Shown in pieces: positions 16,915 to 23,953 of a stretch of 64,000 nucleotides of DNA. This DNA comes from Bacteroidales bacterium UBA3743 (GTDB lineage: Bacteria > Bacteroidota > Bacteroidia > Bacteroidales > Paludibacteraceae), in the NCBI GenBank assembly GCA_002371265.1, contig DFGT01000009.1, positions 1 to 64,000 of the forward strand, written 5' to 3'. Both the position numbers and the translations under genes were made by a program. The stretch's first letter is position 1, and every line of letters starts with the position of its first letter. A model generated the notes under the pieces. It had not been told where the DNA came from. It made no database searches and saw only the letters and a list, made by a program, of their open reading frames with translations.

Positions 16915-16970
16915 TTCCCAATTTGTGGAAAAAATCCGTCGATCCAGAATAAAAGAATTGAAAAAATATA

Positions 16971-16978
16971 TAATTTTG
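16971..16978 (+). promoter_or_regulatory. Possible -7 promoter element
   Basis: TAATTTTG fits the Bacteroidetes -7 consensus, but no TTG element lies 19-20 nt upstream. It is the best candidate promoter for the initiating transferase gene. Confidence 0.4.
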
Positions 16979-17093
16979 CAAAGTTTTTCCGTCAGAAGTA
17001 AATAGAAAGATGGAGACTTGACTTTATAAAAATTAAATAGAAAAAATCAAAAAGAAAACCTAAGTGCAGTCTGAATGTGAATTAGTCAGCTGT

Positions 17094-18140
17094 ATGGAAA
17101 TAATGGAGAATATGTTGTCGTATGTAATAATTTTTGTGATCCTGCTTGTTGCAGAACTGCTATATTTCAGAGTGGCCGATAAATATAATATTATCGACAA
17201 ACCGAATTTGCGCTCGTCGCACACCCAGATCACGTTGCTTGGAGGAGGAATAATATTCATTTTCGGAGCGATTCTATATGCCGTATTCTACGGGTTTAGG
17301 TATCCATGGTTTTTGTTAGGTCTTCTTATGATCGGTGCGGTAAGTTTTTTGGACGATGTGAAGACGGTGCGTCCGAGATACAGATTGATGGTCCATTTTG
17401 CCGCCATGTTGCTGATGTTCCAGCAGTGGGGTTATTTGGATTTCAGGTATTGGTGGTTTATTGCAGTGGGAATAGTATTTTGCACTGGTGTTATCAACGT
17501 ATATAATTTCATGGATGGAATCAATGGAATCACAGGCGGTTATTCACTGTCTGTGTTGATACCATTGATAATATTGAATGAGGAGAGCCATTTTATCGAC
17601 AAGAATCTGCTGATCGTATTGACGATGAGTGTTGTCATTTTCTGTTTCTTCAATTTCAGGAAGAAAGCGAGATGTTTTGCAGGCGACGTGGGTGCGGTCT
17701 CGATAGCGTTTGCCATCGTCTTCCTGATAGGCAGGTACGTGTCGTACACAGCCAATTTCTGGGCCGTATTTCTATTGATGGTATATGGAGTAGACGGATG
17801 TCTAACCATCTGTCACCGACTGATGTTGCATGAAGACATCAGTATGCCGCACAGAAAGCATGCCTACCAGTTGATGGCGAACGAGCTGAAGATGCCGCAT
17901 GTGTTAGTGTCGAGCATATATATGGCGCTGCAGTTGGCAATATCGTTAGGAGCGATATATTTACCCGTCGACCCATACACATATTTCGCAATAGCCTCGG
18001 CTGTGTTGTGTGTCGCATACATCCTGTTCAAGATGAAATATTATCATCTACATGAAGATTATTTGAAATCCAAAGGATTGTATGTGGATTGGAGAAAGAA
18101 GAAAAAAGAGGTTGTTGAAAAATACAGCGAGGAGGAATAA
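17094..18140 (+). CDS. WecA/MraY-family undecaprenyl-phosphate sugar-1-phosphate transferase
   Basis: About 348 residues with ten or so membrane helices. It carries the family motifs: DKPNLRSSHT at the start, the catalytic FLDDVK (about 85-90), VYNFMDGINGITGG (136-149), FAGDVGAVS (195-203) and the cytoplasmic HRKHAYQ loop (253-259). This enzyme moves a HexNAc-1-phosphate onto undecaprenyl phosphate and so starts glycan assembly. Its close relatives in Bacteroidetes lie at the ends of capsule loci. ATG 17094 is used; ATG 17103 or 17112 (after AATGGAGA) and GTG 17064 are alternatives. A REP copy follows the stop by 15 nt. Confidence 0.85.
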   Translation: MEIMENMLSYVIIFVILLVAELLYFRVADKYNIIDKPNLRSSHTQITLLGGGIIFIFGAILYAVFYGFRYPWFLLGLLMIGAVSFLDDVKTVRPRYRLMVHFAAMLLMFQQWGYLDFRYWWFIAVGIVFCTGVINVYNFMDGINGITGGYSLSVLIPLIILNEESHFIDKNLLIVLTMSVVIFCFFNFRKKARCFAGDVGAVSIAFAIVFLIGRYVSYTANFWAVFLLMVYGVDGCLTICHRLMLHEDISMPHRKHAYQLMANELKMPHVLVSSIYMALQLAISLGAIYLPVDPYTYFAIASAVLCVAYILFKMKYYHLHEDYLKSKGLYVDWRKKKKEVVEKYSEEE

Positions 18141-18155
18141 AATTCATTCTCTCCA

Positions 18156-18209
18156 GCACCGAAGGTGCGACACACCCCAGCCCAGGGTGTAAACCCTGGG
18201 CAATCGATT
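18156..18209 (+). repeat. Two-hairpin REP-like repeat, copy 4
   Basis: Hairpin A is GCACC-GAA-GGTGC, then GACACACCCCA, then hairpin B GCCCAGGGT-GTAA-ACCCTGGGC and the palindrome CAATCGATTG. It starts 15 nt after the transferase stop. The rest of the 18210-18557 gap has fragments related to the 56-bp repeat and a promoter-like site, but no gene. Confidence 0.9.
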
Positions 18210-18424
18210 GAGGAAATAATCGAATGGTCGGACGACGTTGTGCAATCGATAGGTGTGGATAAATGCCGGTTGATTTGTATGGATAATCTGTTGATGACAA
18301 TGGCGTGACGAAAATGGCAATCGAATATCATTGTCGCTGTGTTTTTGTCATTTTAGATTGTGGAAAATGGCGTAATGTTTGAATAATAGAATTAAAATTT
18401 AATAATAAAAACGGGAAAAATATG

Positions 18425-18432
18425 TAATTTTG
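18425..18432 (+). promoter_or_regulatory. Possible -7 promoter element before wbuC-like gene
   Basis: TAATTTTG fits the -7 consensus, but no clear -33 element is present. It implies a leader of about 120 nt that contains the small hairpin GGAGA...TCTCC at 18522-18541. Confidence 0.4.
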
Positions 18433-18557
18433 CGACGATTTTCGTTGGACATATAAAAAGTATGTATGTGATGCATATAAACATATATGTTGCAATTTGG
18501 AAATTAATCAATGAAATAACGGGAGACGTTTGTTGATCTCCTATATTGTATAATAAA

Positions 18558-18950
18558 ATGGTAATAGACAATAAGTTTCTAGACAACCTGTTGGAGCAGG
18601 CGGCAAACAGCGAACGAAAACGTACAGCTTTTGATATGCGCACTACCTCTGCCGATAATTCACAACGTATAATCAATGCTATGATGCCAGGTACAATTGT
18701 GCCTATCCATCGTCATACAAAGACATCAGAATCGATGACTGTTCTTCGTGGAAGGTTGACGGAGGTGTTTTTTGACGAAAATGGAAACGAAACGGAGCGT
18801 TTTGAACTTGGTCCATCTACAGGAAATATGATGGTTCAAATCCCGGCGGGCACATGGCATACAGTGGAAGTGAAAGAACCCTGTGTGATTTTCGAGGCAA
18901 AAGATGGAGCGTATGAGCCTGTCGATCCCAAAGACACAATGCAAAGATAA
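18558..18950 (+). CDS. WbuC-family cupin metalloprotein
   Basis: 130 residues of cupin fold. Metal-binding motifs are visible: PGTIVPIHRHTKTSESMTVL (first cupin motif with two His and a Glu) and IPAGTWHTVEV (second motif His). Full-length WbuC proteins have this size and occur in O-antigen and capsule loci; their exact activity is not established. ATG 18558 is chosen over an upstream TTG. Codirectional genes on both sides belong to the same glycan block. Confidence 0.8.
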   Translation: MVIDNKFLDNLLEQAANSERKRTAFDMRTTSADNSQRIINAMMPGTIVPIHRHTKTSESMTVLRGRLTEVFFDENGNETERFELGPSTGNMMVQIPAGTWHTVEVKEPCVIFEAKDGAYEPVDPKDTMQR

Positions 18951-19117
18951 GAGAATAAATACATTAACAGAACTAATATTTGGTATTAGGAATGTAATGT
19001 CTAACATATAGAAGAAAAAAATCCAATTAAAGGTATATACTTAATTATTTTATGATAGAAAAATAACGTGGATGTTAAAAATAAAAATAGTTTGCTTATT
19101 TTGAAATTGATAATGAT

Positions 19118-19894
19118 ATGGTAGACTTCGGTTTGGTCTCGATAATAATGCCCAATTTTAATTGTGCTGCGCTGATTGGTATCACAATCAAGACCGTTTT
19201 GGCTCAGACATATAAGAATTGGGAATTGCTCATACAGGATGATTGCTCGACAGATAATCCTGAGGTGTTGATCAAACATTATGCAGATGAAGATCCTCGG
19301 ATTAAGTATGAACGTAATGCAGACTTCTCAGGAGCTGCTGTTTCTAGAAATAATGCATTAAGAAGAGCGAAAGGGCGTTGGATTGCTTTTTTGGATTCTG
19401 ATGATCTTTGGGAGCCTGATAAACTGGAGAAACAGTTAAGATTTATGGTAGAGCACAACTATCGTTTCTCATATACGGGATATCAGGAAATAGATAATTA
19501 TGGAAAGGAGACGGGGTGTGTTGTTTCTGGACCCAAACATATATCTAAGTTTGGTATGTACTCCTTCTGCTGGCCGGGTTGTCTGACCGTTATGTATGAT
19601 AGAGAAGCTATAGGTCTTCTTCAGATTGCAGATATCAAAAAGAATAATGACTATGCCATGTGGTTGAAAATTTGTCAAACTGCGGATTGTCATCTATTGG
19701 ATGAAGTTTTGGCAAAGTATCGTCGTGGTCGTGTAGGCAGTGTGTCTTCTCATAGTTGTACAACGATGATAAAGTGGCATTATAAACTTTGGCATGAGGC
19801 TATGGGAAAAAATCATATTTCAAGTACATTTTGGACAGGTATGAACTTGGTGTGTGGCGTATATAAGAAATTTCACTATGTGAAGAGAAGCTGA
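19118..19894 (+). CDS. Family 2 glycosyltransferase
   Basis: 258 residues with a textbook GT2 domain: VSIIMPNFNCAALIGITIKT, QDDCSTDNPEVL, then the donor-site FLDSDDLWEPDKLEKQ, and an acceptor-side DYAMWLKICQTADCHLLDE. These enzymes add hexoses or HexNAc to lipid-linked oligosaccharides on the cytoplasmic side of the inner membrane. The gene sits 27 nt before the sugar transferase that probably starts the chain. Confidence 0.85.
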   Translation: MVDFGLVSIIMPNFNCAALIGITIKTVLAQTYKNWELLIQDDCSTDNPEVLIKHYADEDPRIKYERNADFSGAAVSRNNALRRAKGRWIAFLDSDDLWEPDKLEKQLRFMVEHNYRFSYTGYQEIDNYGKETGCVVSGPKHISKFGMYSFCWPGCLTVMYDREAIGLLQIADIKKNNDYAMWLKICQTADCHLLDEVLAKYRRGRVGSVSSHSCTTMIKWHYKLWHEAMGKNHISSTFWTGMNLVCGVYKKFHYVKRS

Positions 19895-19921
19895 TGATTT
19901 AAAAGATTATAGAAAGAGTAA

Positions 19922-20575
19922 ATGTTACTAAAATGGATTTTCGACCGTTTGGTCGCGCTGATTGGTCTTTTGGCTTTGTGGCCGGTGTTTTTGGTTGTGG
20001 CTTTGATGATTCGAATTAAGATGCCAGATGGTCCAATTTTTTTTGTACAGAAGCGTGTTGGAAAAAACGGGAATTTGTTCCCATGCCATAAGTTTCGCAC
20101 AATGACGGTGGAACATCATGGAAGCACTATCAGTGTGGCGGGAGATTCTCGAATCACTCCGCTAGGGGCGACACTCCGTCACTATAAATTGGATGAACTT
20201 CCTGGATTGTGGGATGTGCTGGTCGGCAATATGTCGTTTGTTGGACCGCGCCCGGATGTTCCTGGATATGCGGATAAACTGGAGGGCGACGATAGGGTAG
20301 TGTTGAAGTTGAGACCAGGAATCACTGGTCCGGCAACGTTGAAGTACCGCCGTGAAGACGAGATGATTTCGGAGTACGTCGCTGAGAGACAGGCAGAAGG
20401 TGATTCTCGTCCAATCCAGGAAATCGCCACAGAATATAATGATAATGTAATTTATCCAGATAAAGTGAGACTCAACAAGTACTATTATCGTAATTACTCA
20501 TTCATCAAAGACATTGAGATGATATTTGCGACGGTATTGGGATGGAAAGTCAAGTTTGCTGGAGAAGAGGTATAA
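19922..20575 (+). CDS. PglC-like sugar-1-phosphate transferase (bacterial sugar transferase family)
   Basis: 217 residues. One N-terminal membrane segment (ALIGLLALWPVFLVVALMIR) leads into the PF02397 core: GPIFFVQKRVGKNG, HKFRTM, LRHYKLDELPGLWDVLVGNM, FVGPRPDVPGY and LRPGITGP. The catalytic Asp-Glu pair is in KLDELP. The short monotopic form resembles PglC, which transfers a diNAc-bacillosamine-type phosphosugar to undecaprenyl phosphate. The following aminotransferase and GNAT fit production of such an amino sugar. Confidence 0.85.
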   Translation: MLLKWIFDRLVALIGLLALWPVFLVVALMIRIKMPDGPIFFVQKRVGKNGNLFPCHKFRTMTVEHHGSTISVAGDSRITPLGATLRHYKLDELPGLWDVLVGNMSFVGPRPDVPGYADKLEGDDRVVLKLRPGITGPATLKYRREDEMISEYVAERQAEGDSRPIQEIATEYNDNVIYPDKVRLNKYYYRNYSFIKDIEMIFATVLGWKVKFAGEEV

Positions 20576-20592
20576 CAATTAAACGCATGATT

Positions 20593-21876
20593 ATGGCTGA
20601 AGAAAGAAAAACAATTTATCTCTGTTTGGCTCATATGTCGGAAGAGGGAATTGAACAGAAATATGTGAAAGAGGCATTCGACACCAATTGGGTCGTACCA
20701 ATGGGTCCAAACGTAAACGCATTCGAGCAGAATTTGGCGGATTTCGCAAATAGTAATAGCGACGGTAGCAAATTGGACCGTAAGGTGGTGTGCCTTTCTG
20801 CCGGAACCGCTGCTGTTCACCTTGCTCTGTTGGCTTGTGGAGTAGGTCCAGGTGATGAAGTTTGTGTACAGAGTTTCACATTCTGCGCCAGCTCTCACCC
20901 AATCACATACTTGGGAGCGTCTCCCGTCTTCATCGATTCAGAAAAAGAGACATGGAATATGGATCCTGCTCTTCTAGAGAAGGCTATCGTCGAAAGAAAG
21001 GAGAAGACGGGAAAGTATCCAAAGGCAATCGTTCCTGTTGCTCTTTACGGTATGCCATACAAGGTTGATGAGATTATGGCTATTGCCGACAAGTATGGAA
21101 TTCCTGTTGTCGAGGATGCCGCAGAAGGCATGGGATCTCGTTTTAACGGACAGGTACTGGGCACATTTGGAAAATTTGGAGTGCTCAGTTTCAATGGCAA
21201 TAAGATGATCACAACATCTGGAGGAGGAGCACTTATCTGTCGTGACGCTGAAGATGCCAACACTGTCATGTGGCGCGCCACTCAGGCTCGTGACTCTTAT
21301 CCTTATTACCAGCATTCCGCTATCGGCTACAACTACCGTATGAGTAATGTGTGTGCTGGTATCGGACGTGGTCAGATGACAGTTCTTGATAAGCATATTG
21401 CCCATCATAAGCATGTGCAGGCATTGTATGAAGAGCTCCTTAAGGATGTTGACGGTGTTGATATTCACAAGCAGCCTGCAGATCCACGTTATGATGCCAA
21501 CTTCTGGTTGTGTACAGCGACTATCGATGAGAATATCAAAATCAAAGGACAGGAGAATGTCTACAAAGAGGTGATAAAAACAGCAGTGGGAGGAGCTGCA
21601 GGAGTCATCAAGGCTGTAGACTCAGCCACAACAGATTGCCAGCCAAACGATAATGTTGAGGCTCTGCGAGTATATATGTTGGCAAAGAAGATAGAGTGTC
21701 GTCCAGTGTGGAAGCCAATGCACAAGCAGCCTGTGTATGCAAACGCTGTATCGTATGTAAACGGAGTGTCAGAATCATTGTTTAAGATCGGATTCTGTTT
21801 GCCTGCCGGTCCATACGTTTCCGATGACGATGTCCGTTATATTGTAGACAGCATCAAAGAAGCAATCGTAAAATGA
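20593..21876 (+). CDS. DegT/DnrJ/EryC1-family PLP aminotransferase (PglE-like)
   Basis: About 427 residues. It has the family's AHMSEEGIEQKYVKEAFDTN start, LSAGTAAVHLALLACGVGPG, EDAAEGMGS, and the PLP-binding lysine in LSFNGNKMITTSGGG (about K204). The reaction is PLP-dependent amination of a 4-keto nucleotide sugar. Between PglC-like and GNAT-like genes it probably makes a diamino-trideoxy-hexose; the partner 4,6-dehydratase is not in the window. ATG 20593 is preferred (ATG 20587 is possible); a start inside the upstream gene is unlikely. REP copy 5 begins 8 nt after the stop. Confidence 0.85.
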   Translation: MAEERKTIYLCLAHMSEEGIEQKYVKEAFDTNWVVPMGPNVNAFEQNLADFANSNSDGSKLDRKVVCLSAGTAAVHLALLACGVGPGDEVCVQSFTFCASSHPITYLGASPVFIDSEKETWNMDPALLEKAIVERKEKTGKYPKAIVPVALYGMPYKVDEIMAIADKYGIPVVEDAAEGMGSRFNGQVLGTFGKFGVLSFNGNKMITTSGGGALICRDAEDANTVMWRATQARDSYPYYQHSAIGYNYRMSNVCAGIGRGQMTVLDKHIAHHKHVQALYEELLKDVDGVDIHKQPADPRYDANFWLCTATIDENIKIKGQENVYKEVIKTAVGGAAGVIKAVDSATTDCQPNDNVEALRVYMLAKKIECRPVWKPMHKQPVYANAVSYVNGVSESLFKIGFCLPAGPYVSDDDVRYIVDSIKEAIVK

Positions 21877-21884
21877 TTGCCCCA

Positions 21885-21930
21885 GTGTCGAAGACACAAC
21901 ATAACATAGCCCAGGGTGTCAGCCCTGGGT
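21885..21930 (+). repeat. Two-hairpin REP-like repeat, copy 5 (divergent)
   Basis: Hairpin A is GTGTC-GAA-GACAC, a third stem variant with both sides changed together. Hairpin B keeps CCCAGGG and CCCTGGG around a TGTCAG loop. The copy merges into a tandem repeat. Confidence 0.8.
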
Positions 21931-22035
21931 ATTTTGTATACAATGCGTGACATTTTCACAGAGAGGGTGTAACCATGGGTATTTTGTATGCAATGCGTGC
22001 ATTTTCACAGAGATGGCGTCAGCCCTGGGTATTTT
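21915..22035. repeat. About 50-bp tandem repeat derived from REP hairpin B
   Basis: Two and a half copies starting near 21915, 21966 and 22015. Each has a half-hairpin (GTCAGCCCTGGGT or GTAACCATGGGT), then ATTTTGTATNCAATGCGTG, ATTTTCACAGAGA. It ends just before the ATG at 22043, so the acetyltransferase has no conventional upstream region. Confidence 0.75.
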
Positions 22036-22042
22036 GTTAAAC

Positions 22043-22465
22043 ATGAAAATCCAAGAATTAGAAACATATACGCAATCACAGTTTGAGGAATTGAAGCAAT
22101 TGATGACGGAATTGTCTGATAGAGTCTCATTTTCAGAGCAGAAATTGGATGATGTGTTGGCGGATTCAAATTGCCATCTCTACGTCGTCATGGATAACGG
22201 TCATATCATCGGTTGTGCGACACTCTGTGTGTTTCATTCTCCAACAGGCACAAAAGCATCTATAGAAGACGTTGTGGTGTCATCTGCATACAGAGGACAG
22301 CATCTAGGCAAACAGCTGATGGAGCACGTGTTGGAAGCGTCGAAAACATTTGCTCCGATAGAATTGCATCTGACATCGAATCCCAAACGCACCGTCGCCA
22401 ACATATTATACCAATCTCTCGGATTTGAGAGGAAGGAGACAAATTGCTATAGAATGATGAAATAG
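22043..22465 (+). CDS. GNAT-family N-acetyltransferase
   Basis: 140 residues with a clear GNAT fold: NCHLYVVMDNGHIIGCATLC, then SIEDVVVSSAYRGQHLGKQL, with the acetyl-CoA loop R-G-x-x-L-G-K (about 90-97), and IELHLTSNPKRTVANILYQS, LGFE. It is close in size to PglD-independent sugar N-acetyltransferases and other small-molecule GNATs. Position after the aminotransferase suggests that it acetylates the amino sugar, but a general GNAT is possible. ATG 22043 is chosen because the upstream open frame runs through repeat DNA. Confidence 0.75.
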   Translation: MKIQELETYTQSQFEELKQLMTELSDRVSFSEQKLDDVLADSNCHLYVVMDNGHIIGCATLCVFHSPTGTKASIEDVVVSSAYRGQHLGKQLMEHVLEASKTFAPIELHLTSNPKRTVANILYQSLGFERKETNCYRMMK

Positions 22466-22477
22466 AAACACCACCCA

Positions 22478-22522
22478 GCACCGAAGGTGCGACACACCCC
22501 AGCCCAGGGTGTAAACCCTGGT
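22478..22522 (+). repeat. Two-hairpin REP-like repeat, copy 6
   Basis: GCACC-GAA-GGTGC, GACACACCCCA and GCCCAGGGT-GTAA-ACCCTGGT (final stem pair changed). It starts 12 nt after the GNAT stop. Confidence 0.9.
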
Positions 22523-22573
22523 GATGTTGGGAATATTGTGGATGTCGGATATATGAATAGATGTCATCACCCA

Positions 22574-22619
22574 GCACCGAAGGTGCGACATACCCCAGAT
22601 CAGGGTTTTACCCCTGGGA
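22574..22619 (+). repeat. Two-hairpin REP-like repeat, copy 7 (hairpin B degenerate)
   Basis: Hairpin A is intact (GCACC-GAA-GGTGC), while B is worn to ATCAGGGT-TTTA-CCCCTGGGA. It is preceded by ATGAATAGATGTCATCACCCA, of which the last 20 nt or so are shared with the DNA before copy 10. Confidence 0.85.
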
Positions 22620-22656
22620 ATTGGACAGATGAATGGAGCCGTCCAAACATCGTCCA

Positions 22657-22702
22657 GCACCGAAGGTGCGACACACCCTAGCCCAGGGTGTAAACCCTGG
22701 GC
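22657..22702 (+). repeat. Two-hairpin REP-like repeat, copy 8
   Basis: Both hairpins are intact (GCACC-GAA-GGTGC and GCCCAGGGT-GTAA-ACCCTGGGC). It is the last copy before the transposase gene, 62 nt upstream of its ATG. Confidence 0.9.
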
Positions 22703-22764
22703 TAATGAAAAACCAATCAAATAATAAAAATAATCGCTCATTATGGGCATAAAACAGTACAAAA

Positions 22765-23208
22765 ATGTCACAATCATTAACAAAACAGTACATTCATCTC
22801 GTATTCTCTACCCAAAAGAGAGCCGACATGATATCGAAACAGCATTTAGCTAAAGTCCATGCATACGTGGCAGGCATATTGAACAATATCAGCTGCTCAG
22901 CCATATGTGTAGGAGGCACACCAAACCACATCCATATCCTATATGTGCAGAGCAAAACAATTACGTTGAGTGATACGGTGCGTATAGTGAAAACCAATTC
23001 ATCCAAATGGATCAATGAGAACCTATATCCGTTTGCGTGGCAAAATGGATATGGTGCATTCAGTGTCAGTCGAGGACATGTGGAACTCGTCGCCAATTAC
23101 ATCAAAAACCAGGAGGCTCACCATTCTAGGACCACGTATCAGGACGAGTTCCGGCGAATATGTGAAAAGAATGACGCACAATACGACGAACGATATGTCT
23201 GGGATTAA
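22765..23208 (+). CDS. IS200/IS605-type Y1 transposase, RAYT-like
   Basis: 147 residues, a complete Y1_Tnp (PF01797) domain: KQYIHLVFSTQKR at the start, the HUH metal motif in GGTPNHIHIL (H55 and H57), WQNGYGAFSVSRGH, and the nucleophile tyrosine Y112 in LVANYIKNQEAHH. IS200 TnpA cuts single-stranded hairpin ends; REP-associated relatives (RAYTs) act on REP palindromes. No TnpB or IS200 ends are seen; instead three REP-like copies lie upstream and two downstream, all in the same orientation. The gene appears intact and is followed by copy 9 after 6 nt. Action on these repeats is inferred from proximity. Confidence 0.85.
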   Translation: MSQSLTKQYIHLVFSTQKRADMISKQHLAKVHAYVAGILNNISCSAICVGGTPNHIHILYVQSKTITLSDTVRIVKTNSSKWINENLYPFAWQNGYGAFSVSRGHVELVANYIKNQEAHHSRTTYQDEFRRICEKNDAQYDERYVWD

Positions 23209-23214
23209 CCAGCA

Positions 23215-23260
23215 GCACCGAAGGTGCGACATGCCCTAGCCCAGGGCGTAAACCCTGAGA
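23215..23260 (+). repeat. Two-hairpin REP-like repeat, copy 9
   Basis: Hairpin A GCACC-GAA-GGTGC is intact, while hairpin B is partly decayed (GCCCAGGGC-GTAA-ACCCTGAGA). It is placed 6 nt after the transposase stop. Confidence 0.9.
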
Positions 23261-23311
23261 ATGTTGGGAATATTGCGAAATGTTGGATATATGAATAGAT
23301 GTCATCACCCA

Positions 23312-23357
23312 GCACCGAAGGTGCGACATAACACAGCCCAGGGCGTAAGCCCTGGGC
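23312..23357 (+). repeat. Two-hairpin REP-like repeat, copy 10
   Basis: Hairpin A is GCACC-GAA-GGTGC; hairpin B is GCCCAGGGC-GTAA-GCCCTGGGC with the loop-closing pair changed from T-A to C-G on both sides. It is the last copy; the 23358-23500 stretch after it is AT-rich and featureless. Confidence 0.9.
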
Positions 23358-23508
23358 TATTTAGTTATATATGGAATAGAATCGTCATATGAGAATGAAT
23401 TTCATTATGATTAGAATGATTTCGTCATAATATGGCGATTATTGTATTATGATTGTCGTTTTATCGTGAGTCCCTTCAATAAAATGTATAGTATGATTAT
23501 TTAAAAAC

Positions 23509-23536
23509 AAAAAGACGCTTGAAAAAGCGTCTTTTT
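23509..23536 (-). terminator. Terminator of the tRNA-Gln unit
   Basis: AAAAAGACGC and GCGTCTTTTT form a 10-bp stem. Read on the minus strand it ends in a T run right after the tRNA pair; it could work in both directions. Confidence 0.75.
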
Positions 23537-23540
23537 TAAG

Positions 23541-23611
23541 TTGTCCTGCAAGGACTCGAACCCTGACAAGCAGTGCCAGAAACTGATGTGCTACCATTAC
23601 ACCACAGGACA
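23541..23611 (-). tRNA. tRNA-Gln (CTG), second in the pair
   Basis: 71 nt on the minus strand. Acceptor stem TGTCCTG/CAGGACA, discriminator A, D arm GTGT...GCAC, anticodon loop TTCTGGC (anticodon CTG), T arm CAGGG-TTCGAGT-CCTTG. The anticodon stem has one end mismatch. CCA is not encoded. Confidence 0.9.
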
Positions 23612-23626
23612 ATTTTATATTTTTTG

Positions 23627-23697
23627 TTGTCTTGCAAGGACTCGAACCCTGACAAGCAGTGCCAGAAACTGATGTGCTACCATTACACCACAAGACA
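23627..23697 (-). tRNA. tRNA-Gln (CTG), first in the pair
   Basis: Nearly identical to its neighbour. The only differences are a matched change in the acceptor stem (TGTCTTG/CAAGACA), so both fold fully. It is the promoter-proximal member. Confidence 0.9.
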
Positions 23698-23736
23698 ATT
23701 TTGCGAATCTCAGATTTGTTTTCCTCAATTGCGATG

Positions 23737-23767
23737 CAAAGGTAATGCTTAATTTTGAATGTGCAAA
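23737..23767 (-). promoter_or_regulatory. Promoter of the tRNA-Gln pair
   Basis: On the minus strand: TTTG (complement of 23764-23767), 19 nt, TACCTTTG (complement of 23737-23744), an exact consensus match placed about 40 nt before the first tRNA. Confidence 0.75.
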
Positions 23768-23894
23768 GGAAAAATGAGGATTTTTTTGATTTTAGTGTGC
23801 AACACAAGCGATACATGGCCTAGAATGATGTGGTTGTATATCTTTTCGAAAGTATTCGCTGTTGTGTTGAGTGGAAGAGGGCAGAGTATAAAAA

Positions 23895-23921
23895 CAAAAA
23901 AGACGAGGTTTCCCCCGTCTT
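23895..23921 (-). terminator. Terminator of the NfnAB-like operon
   Basis: On the minus strand AAGACG, a loop of about ten bases, then CGTCTT followed by a T run broken by one G. It lies 33 nt after the stop of the glutamate-synthase-like gene. Confidence 0.65.
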
Positions 23922-23953
23922 CTTAAATTATGCATTTAGCATTTATAAATTTA

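Noticed and set aside
22478..23357. CRISPR-like array of short palindromic repeats
   Set aside because: Repeats contain two hairpins, spacers vary from about 35 to over 500 nt, two spacers are similar to each other, and there are no cas genes. A REP-like family fits better.
23500..23700. Integrative element inserted at the tRNA-Gln genes
   Set aside because: No integrase, no duplicated tRNA 3' end and no element boundary were found in the window.
23439..23816. 125-codon minus-strand open frame
   Set aside because: It is the translation of the two tRNA-Gln genes and their flanks (the repeated NGSTSVSGTACQ-like peptide), not a protein gene.
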